A DNA stretch of 6,016 bases from Actinomycetes bacterium (GTDB taxonomy: Bacteria; Actinomycetota; Acidimicrobiia; Acidimicrobiales; RAAP-2), in the NCBI GenBank assembly GCA_021850345.1, contig JAJZMN010000099.1, positions 1 through 6,016 of the forward strand. Reading direction: 5' to 3'. The notes below the pieces were generated by a model that made no database searches, was not told the DNA's origin, and saw only the letters and a list, made by a program, of their open reading frames with translations. The position numbers and the translations under genes were made by a program. Positions 5,636-6,016 of the stretch are shown here, one piece after another. Positions within the stretch are counted from its first letter, which is position 1. Every line of letters starts with the position of its first letter.

Positions 5636-6016
5636 CCCAGCCGGCCCCGGCCGATGGAGCGGGCGGCGCCGTGCGCGTGGTGATCGCCGAGGATTCCGGG
5701 ATCCTGCGCGACGGGCTCACTCAACTGCTCACCGACCGGGGCTTCTGCGTGCTCCGCGCGGTCGGCGACGCCGACAGCCTCGTGCATGCGGTCGCCGACG
5801 ATCCTCCCGATGTCGCAGTCGTCGACATCCGGATGCCGCCGACCTTCACGGACGAGGGGCTGCATGCGGCGATCGACGTCCGGCGCCAGCACCCCGGGGT
5901 CGGGATCTTGGTGTTCTCCCAATACGTCGAGACGCGCTACGCCGCCGAGCTCCTGGCCGGCGGTGCTGCCGGGATCGGCTACCTGCTGAAGGACCGCGTG
6001 GCCGACGTGGCCGACT
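5632..6016 (+). CDS. NarL/LuxR-family response regulator, truncated by window edge
   Basis: This gene starts at GTG 5632, overlapping the kinase stop as GTGA, and runs off the window after 128 codons. Only the receiver domain is visible. The acidic pair is Glu20-Asp21 (VIAEDSGILRDGL), the phospho-acceptor is Asp65 in VAVVDIRMPP, and the conserved lysine is Lys120 in GYLLKDRVADV. The motif PPTFTDEGLHAAIDVRRQHPGVGILVFSQYVETRYA is characteristic of the actinobacterial NarL group, which normally carries a C-terminal LuxR-type DNA-binding domain of about 60 residues beyond this edge. It is the obvious partner of the upstream kinase, and the ABC operon promoter is a likely target. The first 13 residues are a short Ala/Pro/Gly-rich leader. 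Confidence 0.96.
   Translation, partial: MTQPAPADGAGGAVRVVIAEDSGILRDGLTQLLTDRGFCVLRAVGDADSLVHAVADDPPDVAVVDIRMPPTFTDEGLHAAIDVRRQHPGVGILVFSQYVETRYAAELLAGGAAGIGYLLKDRVADVAD

Noticed and set aside
1..6016. Search for CRISPR arrays, tRNA genes, toxin-antitoxin pairs or retron-like RNA
   Set aside because: No regularly spaced long repeats, cloverleaf-like sequence, reverse transcriptase or toxin motif was seen on either strand.

Overview
The window is high-GC DNA with strongly GC-biased third codon positions and frequent GTG/TTG starts. The sensor kinase, response regulator and IS21-type IstB resemble actinobacterial families, so an actinomycete-like (Actinomycetota) chromosome is the best guess. 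No rRNA, tRNA or other lineage marker is present, so the rank below phylum is open.

Left part (1-1440), a decayed mobile-element region mostly on the minus strand. An open frame of unknown function enters from the left edge on the plus strand (1-219). Facing it are two small unknown minus-strand genes joined by a 4-nt GTGA overlap (614-357 and 360-178). The first stays open upstream of its only start codon as far as the end of an IS21-type element, so it may have lost its 5' end. Next comes an istB pseudogene (1326-678) broken by two single-base deletions, with imperfect 24-nt-spaced repeats just beyond its stop that look like the element's end. There is no istA. At its 5' side istB is fused in frame to a short segment (about 1327-1440) that weakly resembles an IS3-type DDE transposase. 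This suggests a scar of nested or recombined insertion sequences.

Middle (1523-2469). A complete minus-strand DinB/DUF664-family gene (2035-1523) with a visible ribosome binding site is followed by 434 bp without a credible gene. This spacer separates the divergent dinB-like gene and the downstream operon, and it holds a hexamer tandem repeat, two short palindromes and a GC-rich hairpin.

Right part (2470-6016), a tight plus-strand operon: ABC ATPase, ABC-2 type permease, NarL-type sensor histidine kinase, and NarL/LuxR-type response regulator cut off by the window edge. All three junctions are 4-nt stop/start overlaps, using ATG, TTG and GTG in turn, so the genes are probably translated as a coupled unit. 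The ATPase and permease would form an exporter. The kinase and regulator would sense a membrane-associated or small-molecule signal and probably control this operon. This is a recognisable actinobacterial module rather than a new system. The less ordinary material is the insertion-sequence scar with the two unknown coupled genes, and the operon's leader.
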